Source: Pseudomonas oryzihabitans (lineage in GTDB: Bacteria > Pseudomonadota > Gammaproteobacteria > Pseudomonadales > Pseudomonadaceae). Taken from it: DNA of 64,000 bases. Below the pieces are notes generated by a model. It saw only the letters and a program-made list of their open reading frames with translations, was not told the origin of the DNA and made no database searches. The stretch covers positions 2,616,501-2,680,500 of the forward strand of contig NZ_CP102428.1 of NCBI RefSeq assembly GCF_024652905.1. The letters run 5' to 3'. Made by a program: the position numbers and the translations under genes. Positions 13,681 through 22,683 of this stretch are shown in pieces (position 1 is the first letter of the stretch; every line of letters begins with the position of its first letter).

Positions 13681-14208
13681 CCGATGTAGTGAACTGGCAG
13701 GTACATGCCAGGCTCGGTGCCCCCTATGCCAGCGAGGTTGAGCAATGCACAACGGAGCGGTTGCTCAGTGCTTGGACGAGATACCCTAGCGTCTCACGAC
13801 GTTGGCATAGGCCAAATGAGACCAAGGCATCCCAGTGATGGATTGACCCCTTGCGGGATCGATCACCCACAGGGAGTCTTGTTACATTTAGATACAATTC
13901 CACTAATGGAAATTGCTCTCTGTTACGTCCGATTGATCAATTTATAGCCGGAAACGGCCAAAATTGAGACGTACTAACCCTGACGAGCAGGGATCGTAAT
14001 GTCCCCACAGGTGGGTCAAAGCAGACGCGGCAGGACCGGCTCTCGTGCTTCTTCAGGCTTTAAACCCTTGTAAAACAAGGGGTTAGGTGCCAAGGCAAGC
14101 TACCAACCAAGCACAACACGAGCATTCGTGTCGCACCAAAAGCCACAGTATAGGTTTTCCTTTACCATACCGCTCCCCCTGAACCCTAGCCGCCTCCCGG
14201 GACCCGCC
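13681..14208. other. Unassigned, hairpin-rich lower-GC segment between intron and dapE
   Basis: No convincing gene is present: the frames are short and their translations look random. Several perfect hairpins occur: CAATTCCA...TGGAAATTG (13898-13918), GCCGGAAACGGC (13948-13959), CCCTGACGAGCAGGG (13978-13992), CCCCACAGGTGGG (14002-14014), and a terminator-like AACCCTTGT/ACAAGGGGTT stem around 14063-14085. Composition is closer to the intron than to dapE. It may be a remnant of another mobile element, part of an extended intron 5' region, or the original tcdA/dapE intergenic DNA. The last 80 bp hold the dapE promoter region. Confidence 0.5.
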
Positions 14209-15351
14209 ATGACCACCGCTCTTACCCCCACTCTGGAACTCGCCTGCGACCTCATCGGCCGGGCCTCGGTCACGCCGTTGGACGAAGGCTGCCAGGCGCT
14301 GATGATGCAGCGCCTGGAGCGCCTGGGCTTCGCCCTGGAACCGCTGCGCTTCGAGGAGGTGGACAACTTCTGGGCGCGCCGTGGCGGCGAAGGTCCGGTG
14401 CTGTGCTTCGCCGGCCACACCGACGTGGTGCCCACCGGCCCGCTGGAGGCCTGGCAGCAGGCGCCCTTCAATGCCCACGTGGATGCCGATGGCATGCTGC
14501 GTGGCCGCGGCGCCGCCGACATGAAGGGCAGTCTGGCGAGCATGATCATCGCCGTGGAGCGCTTCGTCGCCGACCACCCGGACCATCGCGGCGCCATCGC
14601 CTTCCTCATCACCAGCGACGAGGAAGGCCCCGCCCTGCATGGCACCCGTGCCGTGGTCGAGCGCCTGCGCGAGCGCGGCGAGCGGCTGGACTGGTGCATC
14701 GTCGGTGAACCCTCCAGCACCCGGCTGTTGGGCGATGTGGTCAAGAACGGTCGCCGCGGCTCGCTCAATGGCCGCCTGACCGTGCGCGGCAAGCAGGGCC
14801 ACGTGGCCTATCCGCACCTGGCGCGCAATCCCATCCACCTGGCGGCCCAGGCCCTGGCGGATCTCGCCGCCGAGCAATGGGACGACGGCAACGCCTTCTT
14901 CCCGCCCACCAGCTTCCAGATTTCCAACCTCAATTCCGGCACCGGTGCCGGCAACGTGGTGCCGGGCGAGCTGCAGGCACTGTTCAACTTCCGCTTCTCC
15001 ACCGAATCCACCGTGGAAGGCCTGCAGGCCCGGGTCGAGGCCATCCTCGATCGCCACGGCCTGGACTGGCACATCGACTGGTCGCTGTCCGGCCTACCCT
15101 TCCTCACCGAGCCGGGCGACCTGCTCGACGCCGTCGCGGCCAGCGTGGAGGCGGTCACCGGCTATCGCCCCGAAGCCTCCACCAGCGGCGGTACCTCGGA
15201 CGGCCGCTTCATCGCCACCCTGGGCGCCCAGGTGGTGGAACTGGGTCCGGTCAACGCCACCATCCACCAGGTGGACGAGCACGTCCTGGCCAGCGACCTG
15301 GATCTGCTGACCGAGGTCTACTACGGCACCCTGGTGCGGTTGCTGGCATGA
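14209..15351 (+). CDS. dapE: Succinyl-diaminopimelate desuccinylase
   Basis: A 380-residue M20-family metallohydrolase that removes succinate from N-succinyl-LL-DAP in lysine and peptidoglycan precursor synthesis. Di-zinc ligands and catalytic residues are visible: His70 and Asp72 in [12 protein letters not shown], Asp104 in GRGAADMKG, and Glu138/Glu139 in TSDEEG. The dimerisation domain with [19 protein letters not shown] follows, and the C-terminal His in [11 protein letters not shown] completes the site. The start ATG at 14209 gives the normal family length; an in-frame ATG 81 nt upstream would add an unusual extension in the intron-side leader. The stop overlaps the rlmA start. Confidence 0.97.
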   Translation: MTTALTPTLELACDLIGRASVTPLDEGCQALMMQRLERLGFALEPLRFEEVDNFWARRGGEGPVLCFAGHTDVVPTGPLEAWQQAPFNAHVDADGMLRGRGAADMKGSLASMIIAVERFVADHPDHRGAIAFLITSDEEGPALHGTRAVVERLRERGERLDWCIVGEPSSTRLLGDVVKNGRRGSLNGRLTVRGKQGHVAYPHLARNPIHLAAQALADLAAEQWDDGNAFFPPTSFQISNLNSGTGAGNVVPGELQALFNFRFSTESTVEGLQARVEAILDRHGLDWHIDWSLSGLPFLTEPGDLLDAVAASVEAVTGYRPEASTSGGTSDGRFIATLGAQVVELGPVNATIHQVDEHVLASDLDLLTEVYYGTLVRLLA

Positions 15352-16160
15352 AGCTGATCTGTCCGCTCTGCCAGGCCCCGCTGGCCGAACTCGAGGGTGG
15401 CGTCGGTTGCGCCACCGGCCATAGATTCGACCGCGCCCGCCAGGGCTACCTGAACCTCCTGCCGGTGCAGCACAAGAAGAGCCTGGATCCGGGTGACAAC
15501 GCCGCGATGGTCGAGGCCCGCCGGCGCTTTCTCGATGCCGGTCACTATGCGCCCCTGGCCGAGCGCCTGGCGCAGCTAGCCGCCGAACGCGCACCTCAGC
15601 GCTGGATCGACGTGGGCTGTGGCGAAGGCTTCTATACCGCGCGCCTGGCCCAGGCCCTGCCCGCAGCCGACGGCTATGCGCTGGACATCTCCCGTGAGGC
15701 GGTGCGCCGCGCCTGCCGACGTACCCCGGCGCTGACCTGGCTGGTGGCGAGCATGGCGCGTCTGCCGCTGCCGGACGCCAGTTGCCAGCTGCTGGCCAGT
15801 GTCTTCAGCCCCATCGACTGGGCCGAAGCCCTGCGCGTGCTGGCACCGGGCGGCGGAATCCTGCGCCTGGGTCCGGCCAGCGCCCACCTGCTGGAGTTGC
15901 GCCAGCGGCTCTATGACGAGGTGCGCGACTATGCCGAAGACAAGCACTTGCAGGATCTGCCGCCAGGTCTGGAACTGGCCCACAGCGAAGGGCTCGAATT
16001 CGTGCTGCCGCTGACCGAGCGCCAGACCCGCGAAGACCTGCTGGCCATGACGCCCCACGGTTGGCGGGTCAACGCCGAGCGTCGCGAGCGGGTTCTCGCC
16101 GAGCCCTTCGAGGTGCGGGTGGCAGTACGTTACGATTGGATCGTCAAATCCGGAGCCTAA
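15348..16160 (+). CDS. rlmA: 23S rRNA (guanine-N1)-methyltransferase, RlmA family
   Basis: A 270-residue SAM-dependent enzyme that methylates N1 of G745 in helix 35 of 23S rRNA. The N-terminal zinc-binding module is clear: CPLC at residues 5-8, then Cys21 and His25 in GCATGHRFD. The SAM motif I is [16 protein letters not shown], and the family motif [18 protein letters not shown] follows. It overlaps dapE by four bases (ATGA), implying translational coupling. The dapE-rlmA pair is conserved in Pseudomonas. Confidence 0.93.
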   Translation: MKLICPLCQAPLAELEGGVGCATGHRFDRARQGYLNLLPVQHKKSLDPGDNAAMVEARRRFLDAGHYAPLAERLAQLAAERAPQRWIDVGCGEGFYTARLAQALPAADGYALDISREAVRRACRRTPALTWLVASMARLPLPDASCQLLASVFSPIDWAEALRVLAPGGGILRLGPASAHLLELRQRLYDEVRDYAEDKHLQDLPPGLELAHSEGLEFVLPLTERQTREDLLAMTPHGWRVNAERRERVLAEPFEVRVAVRYDWIVKSGA

Positions 16161-16165
16161 GCCCC

Positions 16166-16549
16166 ATGCGCCAGCCCGATATCGAAATCTACCTAAAGGA
16201 CGTCGACCAGGACGCCGTCTCGGCCTGGCTCGAACAGGTGTTCGCCATGCCTTGCGCCTGGCAGGTGCGTGGGCAGACCTTCAAGTGCACCCTGCGCTAT
16301 GGTGGCGAGCCCATTCCAGTCACCTGGCTGCCGAAGGCGGTGGGCAAGTGGCACAGCCTGCTGCTGGAAAGCGATGTCTCGCCCTGGGTGGACGACCTGG
16401 CCTGTGCCCGCGACGCCCAGGCGGCCCTGCAGGTGCAGGTACGCTGCGCCCCGAGTGGCTGGAGCGAGGAAGAAGAGGAAGAAACCGCCGATCGCTGGCT
16501 GAAGGTGACGGACGAGGGCGTCGAGGAAATCGTCTGGCGCACCGAGTGA
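16166..16549 (+). CDS. Conserved hypothetical protein downstream of rlmA
   Basis: A 127-residue soluble protein starting 5 nt after the rlmA stop, so it is probably the last gene of the dapE-rlmA operon. A homologous gene lies in the same slot in other pseudomonads. Notable features are the N-terminal IEIYLKDVDQDAVSAWLEQVF, a tryptophan-rich middle and a glutamate run (SEEEEEE) near residue 103. There is no signal peptide or known catalytic motif. Function is unknown. Confidence 0.8.
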   Translation: MRQPDIEIYLKDVDQDAVSAWLEQVFAMPCAWQVRGQTFKCTLRYGGEPIPVTWLPKAVGKWHSLLLESDVSPWVDDLACARDAQAALQVQVRCAPSGWSEEEEEETADRWLKVTDEGVEEIVWRTE

Positions 16550-16592
16550 ACCGAAGGCGCGAGGAGCTTTGCGCTCCTCGCGAAGCGGGCTC

Positions 16593-16735
16593 AGAGCCTG
16601 TTCAAAGGCTCGCGAGCTAGAGACAAACAAGGCGAAAATGGCTGAGGAAGCAGAGTTTACGAGTGGTAAATGAGCATTCCGAAGCCATTTTCAACGCCGT
16701 TTGGCCGACGCGCAGCAGACTTTGAATAGGCTCTT
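16593..16735. repeat. MITE-like palindromic element overlapping the csp stop codon
   Basis: A 143-bp element bounded by terminal inverted repeats AGAGCCTGTTCAAAG (16593-16607) and CTTTGAATAGGCTCT(T) (16720-16735), with one mismatch. An inner repeat CGAAAATGGCT/AGCCATTTTC and a CAAGGCG...AACGCCGTT pair make it strongly palindromic. It contains no gene. Its right end runs into the TAA stop codon of the cold-shock gene. It follows a separate GC-rich hairpin at 16558-16582 that lacks a T run. Confidence 0.8.
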
Positions 16736-16949
16736 ACAGCCGGGCGACGTCTTCGGCCTGCAGACCCTTCTGGCCTTCTATCACCGAGAACTCCACCTGC
16801 TGGCCTTCGACTAGGGAGCGGTGGCCTTCACCGCGAATGGCGCGGTAGTGAACGAACACGTCTGCGCCGCCCTCGCGTTGAATGAATCCATATCCCTTGG
16901 CGTCATTGAACCACTTGACGGTCCCGGTTTCGCGTTGCTCACCCATCAC
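16734..16949 (-). CDS. Cold-shock domain protein (CspA family)
   Basis: A 71-residue OB-fold RNA/DNA chaperone. The RNP1-like motif KGYGFIQ and RNP2-like motif VFVHY are present after the family start [10 protein letters not shown]. Instead of the usual QSEGFKTL loop it has [15 protein letters not shown], and it ends in GLQAEDV, as in Pseudomonas CspD-like proteins found next to rlmA. Two ATG codons in tandem follow a GGAGAA ribosome-binding site; the upstream one is used here. Such genes usually respond to temperature or growth phase through their leader RNA. Confidence 0.93.
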   Translation of the reverse strand: MMGEQRETGTVKWFNDAKGYGFIQREGGADVFVHYRAIRGEGHRSLVEGQQVEFSVIEGQKGLQAEDVARL

Positions 16950-17316
16950 ATTTCTCCGAAGCTTTTCTGGATTTCCTATCCCCGCTCGCCACAGCCTGTG
17001 GCGACCGGGTCGCTTTGTTGTATCGGTACAGATCGCGCATCAGACCGGTCGCCAGGCTGGCCCGTATCCGACCATCGGCAACACGTTGCCGAAATCTTAT
17101 GAAGCAGGGCTTTTCCGGCAAAAGCAACGTTCTTTACGCACAGTGCCATCACGGCTGGAAGCCACGCCAGCGCCGGATTGTCGACGATTTGAATGGCATT
17201 TTTTCGACACGCGGGACAAGGCGCCGACTGCCGGGTCGAAGTCAGAACAACACGGGTGGTTTTACGCCCGCCAGGCCATCCGGCACACTGCCGCCCCGTC
17301 CACCCGGTAGCCCTCC
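16950..17316. promoter_or_regulatory. Divergent csp/plsB intergenic region
   Basis: A 367-bp gap without a convincing gene. On the csp side a perfect hairpin CGCCACAG/CTGTGGCG (16987-17003) lies about 40 nt upstream of the csp start codon and could be part of a structured cold-shock leader. The rest contains moderate-GC sequence with no recognised operator; promoters for both genes must be here. Confidence 0.4.
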
Positions 17317-19827
17317 ATGACCCGTTCGCCGCTGCGCCTGCTGGCCTTCTCGCTGCTCAAGCGCCTGCTCTATCTCTGGGTTCGCTCCGAGACCACCCAG
17401 GCGGCCAGCCTGCTCAGCCGCATCGATCCCGCCAAACCAGTGCTCTATGTACTGCCCGAGGCCTCGCTGAGCGATCTGGCGGTGCTCGACCGGGAATGCC
17501 GCAAGGCCGGCCTGCCACGACCGCTACGCCCGCTGGTGCTGGGGAGCAAGACCGAACCACTGGCCTACTTCAACGCCACCGGCAAGGCGAACTGGCGCGG
17601 GCGCCCCGCCCGGCGCTCGGTACCTCCTACTCTGCGCCGGGTGGTGACCGCAGTGACCGAGCAGCAGCTGGAAGACGTCCAGCTGGTACCGGTCAGCGTC
17701 TTCTGGGGCCAGTCGCCGGATCGCGAGACCAGTCCCTGGAAGCTGCTCTGGGCGGACAACTGGGTGGTGACCGGACGGCTGCGCAAGCTGGCGCGCATCC
17801 TGGTGCTGGGCCGGCTGACCCGGGTGCAGTTCTCCAAGCCGCTGTCGCTGGGCGAACTGGCCAGCCAGCGCCCCGATCCACAGCGCCTGGAACGTCTGGT
17901 GATGCGGCGGTTGCGCATCCACTTCCGCAACGTGCGCCAGGCGGTGATCGGCCCGGACCTGTCGCACCGACGCACCCTGCTGCGCGGCCTGCTGCGGGCG
18001 CCCCAGGTACGGGCGACCATCGCCCACGAAATCGCCCAGCGCAAGGCCACCCCCGGACGCATCGAAGACGAGGCGGCGCACTATGCGCGGGAGATCGCCT
18101 CGGACTTCTCCTATCCGGTGGTGCGCTGCCTGGACGTGGGTCTGCGCTGGTTCTGGAACAGCATCTACGATGGCGTCACGGTCAGCCACATCGAGCGGAT
18201 CCAGGAGATGGCGCCCGGTCACACCGTGGTCTACGTGCCCTGCCATCGCAGCCACATCGACTACCTGCTGCTGTCCTACCTGCTGTTCCAGAACGGCCTG
18301 ACGCCGCCGCACATCGCCGCCGGCATCAACCTGGACATGCCGGTGGTGGGCAATATCCTGCGCCGTGGCGGGGCCTTCTTCATGAGGCGCAGCTTCAAGG
18401 GCAACGCCCTCTATGCCGCGGTGTTCAACGAATACCTGCACAGTCTGTTCAGCCGCGGCTTCTCCACCGAATACTTCGTCGAGGGCGGCCGTTCGCGTAC
18501 CGGACGCACCCTGCAGCCGCGCACCGGCATGCTGGCCATGACCCTGCGTAGCTTCCTGCGCGACTCCCGGCGGCCCATCGTCTTCGTGCCGGTGTACATC
18601 GGCTACGAGAAGGTCTTCGAGGGCCGCACCTACCTGGGTGAATTGCGCGGCGCGGCGAAAAAGAAGGAATCCATCTTCGACCTGGTCAAGGTGTTTGGCG
18701 CCCTGCGCCAGCGCTTCGGCCGGGTCTGGGTCAACTTCGGCGAACCCATTCCGCTGCAGGGCTTTCTCGATGCCCGCCGTCCGGGCTGGCGCGACGAACC
18801 CCTCGACGAAGACCTGAAGCCTGCCTGGTTCAATTCGGTCACCCACGAACTGGGCGAGCGGGTGGTACGCCGCATCAATGCCGCGGCGGCCGTCACCCCG
18901 GTCAACCTGGTGGCCCTGGCGCTGCTCTCGACCCATCGCCAGGCCCTCGACGAAGGCGCTCTGGTACGCGCCATCGACCTCTATCTGGATCTGCTGAAGC
19001 GGGTGCCCTACTCCACCAGCGTCACCCTGCCCGAGGGCGACGGCCAGGCGATCATCGAGGAGGTGCGCGCCCTGGGTTTCCTCTCCGAGCAGCAGGACGC
19101 CCTGGGGCGCATCCTCTACCTGGACGAGCAGAACGCGGTGCTGATGACCTACTACCGCAACAACGTCCTGCACCTCTTCGCCATCCCGGCGCTGATCGCC
19201 AGCTTCTTCCAGAACACCGGGCGCATGACCCGTGAGCTGATCCATAGATTCGCCCTGGCGCTCTATCCCTATCTGCAGGCCGAGCTGTTCATCCACTGGG
19301 AGCGCGAGGAGCTGCCCCTGGTGCTGGACGGCTGGCTAGAGGCCATGGTGGAGCGCGGCCTGCTGCGTATCGAGGACGACGTCTTCGTGCGCGCCGCGCC
19401 CAGCTCGCGGCAATTCGTCCGCCTCACCCTGCTGGCGCGGGCCATCCTGCAGACCCTGCAGCGCTACTACATGACCACCGCGCTGATCCTCAACCACGGC
19501 CAGAACAGCCTGACCGCGCCGCAGCTGGAAGAACTCTGCACGGTGATGGCCCAGCGGCTGTCGGTGCTGCACGGCCTCAATGCGCCGGAATTCTTCGACA
19601 AGTCGCTGTTCCGCCATTTCATCCAGACGCTGCTGGCCGAGGGGGTGCTGCGCAAGGCCGACGACGGCACCCTGGGCCACCATGAATTGCTCGGCGAGTT
19701 GGCCGAGGGTGCCGGCAAGCGGGTGTTGCCGGCGGAGATTCGCCTGTCGATCCGCCAGGTGGCCCTGGACCGCCCCGATGCCCCGGACCTGCCGGATCCG
19801 GAAACACCCGTTGTCGCCGGCAACTAA
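17317..19827 (+). CDS. plsB: Glycerol-3-phosphate 1-O-acyltransferase
   Basis: An 836-residue inner-membrane acyltransferase that makes lysophosphatidic acid from glycerol-3-phosphate and acyl-CoA or acyl-ACP, the first step of phospholipid synthesis. The acyltransferase blocks are intact: HX4D motif HRSHID (His310-Asp315), GGAFFMRR (block II), [11 protein letters not shown] (block III) and [12 protein letters not shown] (block IV). N- and C-terminal helical extensions give the usual PlsB length of about 830 residues. No start other than this ATG is well placed. Confidence 0.97.
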   Translation: MTRSPLRLLAFSLLKRLLYLWVRSETTQAASLLSRIDPAKPVLYVLPEASLSDLAVLDRECRKAGLPRPLRPLVLGSKTEPLAYFNATGKANWRGRPARRSVPPTLRRVVTAVTEQQLEDVQLVPVSVFWGQSPDRETSPWKLLWADNWVVTGRLRKLARILVLGRLTRVQFSKPLSLGELASQRPDPQRLERLVMRRLRIHFRNVRQAVIGPDLSHRRTLLRGLLRAPQVRATIAHEIAQRKATPGRIEDEAAHYAREIASDFSYPVVRCLDVGLRWFWNSIYDGVTVSHIERIQEMAPGHTVVYVPCHRSHIDYLLLSYLLFQNGLTPPHIAAGINLDMPVVGNILRRGGAFFMRRSFKGNALYAAVFNEYLHSLFSRGFSTEYFVEGGRSRTGRTLQPRTGMLAMTLRSFLRDSRRPIVFVPVYIGYEKVFEGRTYLGELRGAAKKKESIFDLVKVFGALRQRFGRVWVNFGEPIPLQGFLDARRPGWRDEPLDEDLKPAWFNSVTHELGERVVRRINAAAAVTPVNLVALALLSTHRQALDEGALVRAIDLYLDLLKRVPYSTSVTLPEGDGQAIIEEVRALGFLSEQQDALGRILYLDEQNAVLMTYYRNNVLHLFAIPALIASFFQNTGRMTRELIHRFALALYPYLQAELFIHWEREELPLVLDGWLEAMVERGLLRIEDDVFVRAAPSSRQFVRLTLLARAILQTLQRYYMTTALILNHGQNSLTAPQLEELCTVMAQRLSVLHGLNAPEFFDKSLFRHFIQTLLAEGVLRKADDGTLGHHELLGELAEGAGKRVLPAEIRLSIRQVALDRPDAPDLPDPETPVVAGN

Positions 19828-19875
19828 GCCGGCGTCCGTGGGTCACAGCAGTCGATTTCAGTCCAGGATCTAGCC

Positions 19876-20358
19876 ATGAAAAGAATCGCCGCCCTGCTCG
19901 CCACCTCGCTGCTGCTCAGCGCCTGTAGCGGGCTGCGCCCCGGCCCCGCGACACCACCGCCGCCGAGCGGCCAGCCGTTGCCGCCCACCGAGCAGCCGCA
20001 GACCACCACCCCTGGCGTACCCACCCAGCCAAGCATGACCAGTCTCAGCGGTCAGGCCACCTTTACCGCCAACGAGCCAGTGCCGCCTACCGCCAAGCTC
20101 ACCGTCAGCCTCTACAGCGCCAGCGCCGGCGACACCCCTGCCGGTCGGCTGGCCCAGCGCACCCTGTTCGTCAAGCAGCAGGGCCAGGTGCCCTTCCGCC
20201 TCGACTACGCCCCAGCCAAGGTCAAGAACGGCGAGCGCTACCTGCTCAGCGGCCGCATCCTGCTGGGCGGTCGCCCACTGTACCTGACCCAGGAGCCGGT
20301 AGTGGTGGACCTGAACAGCGGTGGCGAGGTGGAGTTGCCGTTGCAGCCGGTGCGTTGA
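19876..20358 (+). CDS. YbaY-like lipoprotein
   Basis: A 160-residue exported lipoprotein: charged start MKRI, hydrophobic core and lipobox LLSAC (Cys17). Residues 18-55 form a Pro/Gln/Thr-rich linker. The remaining 105 residues form one beta-rich domain (SGQATFTANEPVPPTAKLTV and LLGGRPLYLT) like YbaY, related to the YscW pilotin fold. YbaY-family proteins are outer-membrane lipoproteins of poorly known role. It follows plsB by about 48 nt on the same strand. Confidence 0.8.
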   Translation: MKRIAALLATSLLLSACSGLRPGPATPPPPSGQPLPPTEQPQTTTPGVPTQPSMTSLSGQATFTANEPVPPTAKLTVSLYSASAGDTPAGRLAQRTLFVKQQGQVPFRLDYAPAKVKNGERYLLSGRILLGGRPLYLTQEPVVVDLNSGGEVELPLQPVR

Positions 20359-20466
20359 GGTCCAGCCACTCTTGATGTCCATTTCGTAACAGCAGCTGTC
20401 CGCTGACTGGTTAAGCGATAGCGATAAGGCAAGGTCCGGGTTCCATGATCGCTCAGGAACCCGCTC

Positions 20467-21027
20467 TTGGACTTTGCCCAACTAACGCTCACGACACCCC
20501 GACTTTCGATCAGGCCTTTCCAACCGTCTGACCTTGAGACCTATGCGTCCTACCACAGCAAGCCGGGTGTCTACCGGTATCTTTATAGCGAACCCCCTAC
20601 CCCAGCGGCGCTCGTCGAGCGTTTCCGCGATCTGCAGCAGCCCCGCTTCGAGACGACGGGCGACGAGTTAAGGTTGGCCGTCGTGAGGAAGGCTGATGGC
20701 AGGGTCTTGGGCGAGGTGTTGCTCAAGCTGGCAAGCGTGGACGCACGGCAAGCTGAGGTCGGCTACATCTTCGATCCTGAACAGGCAGGCCAGGGCTACG
20801 CCACCGAGGCCGTTGCGCGATTACTCACCTTCGGTTTCGCGGAGCTAGGCCTGCACCGCATTTTCGCTCGCCTGGACGTGCTCAATCAGGGCTCGATAGG
20901 CGTGGTGGAACGCCTGGGCTTGCGCCGGGAAGCCCACTTCGTCGAGAACGACCGCTTCGCCGGAATGTGGGGGGACGAGTACGTCTACGCGGTGCTGGCG
21001 CAAGAATGGCCGGTAGCGCAGACCTAA
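20467..21027 (+). CDS. GNAT-family N-acetyltransferase (RimJ/RimL-like)
   Basis: A 186-residue GCN5-related acetyltransferase. The N-terminus TTPRLSIRPFQPSD is typical of the RimJ/RimL subfamily, and the acetyl-CoA pyrophosphate-binding loop is visible as QAGQGYATEA (about residues 104-113), followed by ASRLxxxN-type LDVLNQGSIGVVERLGL. The substrate cannot be predicted; these enzymes acetylate protein N-termini, antibiotics or small amines. The start is a TTG with an AGGAA sequence 7 nt upstream; no ATG or GTG in frame is better placed. Confidence 0.85.
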   Translation: MDFAQLTLTTPRLSIRPFQPSDLETYASYHSKPGVYRYLYSEPPTPAALVERFRDLQQPRFETTGDELRLAVVRKADGRVLGEVLLKLASVDARQAEVGYIFDPEQAGQGYATEAVARLLTFGFAELGLHRIFARLDVLNQGSIGVVERLGLRREAHFVENDRFAGMWGDEYVYAVLAQEWPVAQT

Positions 21028-21081
21028 TAACCCTTGGCTGACGCGCGGCAGCCTTCGAACACGCGCTTGCCGTAACGCCGA

Positions 21082-21606
21082 CTAGGCTTCTCTGGCAGCC
21101 AAGTGCTCGACCTCGGCTGCTACCGGACAACTCGAGCCACAGGCAGACTCATCGCAGAAGCGGCAGAGATGATCGGCCTGCTGCGCGCCGGTCGTCAGCG
21201 CGGCCAGTATGGCTGCCAAGGCCTGCTGCAAGGCGTCCCGCTGGGTCTGGGGTACGGCATCCAGTGCCCGCGTCAATACCGCCGTTCGCGCCGCGATCAG
21301 CCGCTCACGTTGTACCTCGCCCGCCGAAGTCAGGCTGGCCTGGACTTCACGGCGATCCTGCCCAGGTTGGCGACTGACCAGGCCCGCACCGACCAGGGCA
21401 TCGAGCGTCCGCACCATGACCGAATGGCTGAGACCGGCAATGGCCGCCAGCTCACGGATCGTCAGGCCGGGATACTGAGCCAGGGCATTGAGCACGGTAC
21501 AGCCGGCGCTGCTGACGCCACTCGCCTGCTGTAAAGCCTGGGTCTGGGCATCGGCCACGGCCAGAGCGCAGGCCCCCAAGAGATTTTCCAGTTGCGCTTC
21601 GTTCAT
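21082..21606 (-). CDS. MarR-family transcriptional regulator with C-terminal cysteine cluster
   Basis: A 174-residue winged-helix regulator. The start is the ATG for MNEAQLENLL, because the 14 in-frame residues upstream lie in the divergent promoter. The DNA-binding unit is ELAAIAGLSHSVMVRTLDALVGAGLVSR, followed by a wing (QDRREVQASLT). The C-terminus carries HLCRFCDESACGSSCP (about residues 149-164), a four-cysteine cluster that may bind metal or sense oxidants. It is divergent from a DMT exporter 93 bp away and is the obvious candidate repressor of it. Confidence 0.88.
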   Translation of the reverse strand: MNEAQLENLLGACALAVADAQTQALQQASGVSSAGCTVLNALAQYPGLTIRELAAIAGLSHSVMVRTLDALVGAGLVSRQPGQDRREVQASLTSAGEVQRERLIAARTAVLTRALDAVPQTQRDALQQALAAILAALTTGAQQADHLCRFCDESACGSSCPVAAEVEHLAAREA

Positions 21607-21615
21607 GGCTTTAAT

Positions 21616-21637
21616 ATATGTGTTCTGCATACATTTA
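21616..21637. promoter_or_regulatory. Candidate MarR operator between the MarR and DMT genes
   Basis: The AT-rich stretch TATGTGTTCTGCATACAT (within 21616-21637) is an imperfect inverted repeat (ATGT...ACAT) immediately upstream of the regulator start codon. Its position and AT content fit an autoregulated MarR operator, but no second copy was seen. Confidence 0.35.
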
Positions 21638-21698
21638 AAACACGTCACTATTCATTAGCTTCATCCCCATGACTTCTCAGAATGCGAGCCTAGCTTAA

Positions 21699-22613
21699 AT
21701 GACAGCCACCCAAGCGATCCCCTTCAAACGCGACCGCAGTCTGGCGACGCTAGCCATGATAGGTTCGGCAGCCTGCTGGGGCCTGGCCACCGTCGCCAGC
21801 CGCGACCTGCTGGAACAGGTGCCCGCCGCGACCCTGCTGCCGATCCAATTGCTAGCCAGTCTGCTCTTTCTGGCTATTCTCGCATCGCGCGAGAGCCGCC
21901 GGCCGGCATCGTGGCCGCTCTTGCTGCGTACCGCCTGGCCAGGCGTGCTCGAACCAGGGCTGGCTTATGGGATAGGGCTCGCCGGTCTCTCCCTGACCAG
22001 CGCCGGCCATGCCGCGGTGATAGGTTCGGCCGAACCCATGTTCATCGTCCTGCTGGGCTGGCTACTACTGGGGCAACGTCCTCGGCGACGCCTGCTCGCT
22101 TGTCTGCTGAGCACCGTGATCGGTTTGTCGCTGATCGGCCTCTGCGGTAGCGAGACCGGGAATTCGGCAACCTCGCTCCGGGGCGATCTGCTGATCGTGC
22201 TGGGGACGCTGTTCGCCGCCGGCTACGTCATCGCTTCGTCGCGCTTGGCAAATCTCTATCCACCCGCCAGCCTGGCCTTGGTGCAACAAGGCGCTGGACT
22301 GTTGTTCATCCTGACGCTGCAAGGGGTCATCGTCGCCGCGGGGTTCGCCACCCCCCGCTGGGATGCCCTGGACAAGGCAGTGATCGCCGAGGCGGCGCTG
22401 TCCGGGGTTCTACAATACGCCCTGCCCTTTTGGCTCTACCTCCTGGGCTTGCGCCACCTGAGCGCCGCCAGCGCCGGTCTCTATCTCGCCCTCATTCCGG
22501 TATTCGGCCTGGTCGCCGCCTTTCTCTGGCTGGACGAACGACCGACGATGGGCATGCTTCTCGGCGCCGCCCTCATCCTGGCGTCCATCGCGGTCGCGAG
22601 GCGATATACCTGA
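21699..22613 (+). CDS. DMT-superfamily (EamA) transporter
   Basis: A 304-residue integral membrane protein with about ten hydrophobic segments in two repeats, as expected for EamA-type exporters of metabolites, amino acids or drugs. Typical motifs are SAACWGLATVASRDLL in the first helix, AEPMFIVLLGWLLLGQRP at the end of the first EamA repeat, and ALIPVFGLVAAFLWLDERP at the end of the second. No good ribosome-binding site precedes the ATG, so translation may be weak or leaderless. It is divergent from the MarR gene. Confidence 0.88.
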   Translation: MTATQAIPFKRDRSLATLAMIGSAACWGLATVASRDLLEQVPAATLLPIQLLASLLFLAILASRESRRPASWPLLLRTAWPGVLEPGLAYGIGLAGLSLTSAGHAAVIGSAEPMFIVLLGWLLLGQRPRRRLLACLLSTVIGLSLIGLCGSETGNSATSLRGDLLIVLGTLFAAGYVIASSRLANLYPPASLALVQQGAGLLFILTLQGVIVAAGFATPRWDALDKAVIAEAALSGVLQYALPFWLYLLGLRHLSAASAGLYLALIPVFGLVAAFLWLDERPTMGMLLGAALILASIAVARRYT

Positions 22614-22683
22614 CTCCCCTGCTACGCCTCGTTCTGGGTTCCGTGCGAAGATCCTGGCTCTTACCCTTCTCCCAAGGTGACTC

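Noticed and set aside
13310-13947. Plus-strand frames of 80-143 codons in the intron 5' region
   Set aside because: They overlap predicted ribozyme domain I on the other strand, overlap each other and show no recognisable domain.
14060-14095. Hairpin with GTTAGGT resembling an integron attC site
   Set aside because: The inverse core RYYYAAC does not fit, there is no integrase or cassette, and the stem is better explained as a terminator-like hairpin.
14128-14208. Upstream ATG for dapE giving a 27-residue extension
   Set aside because: The extension ([12 protein letters not shown]...) is not typical of the family, and the ATG at 14209 matches the normal length.
16558-16582. Perfect 10-bp GC hairpin as terminator of the rlmA operon
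   Set aside because: There is no T run after it, so intrinsic termination is not supported; it is only mentioned as a hairpin.
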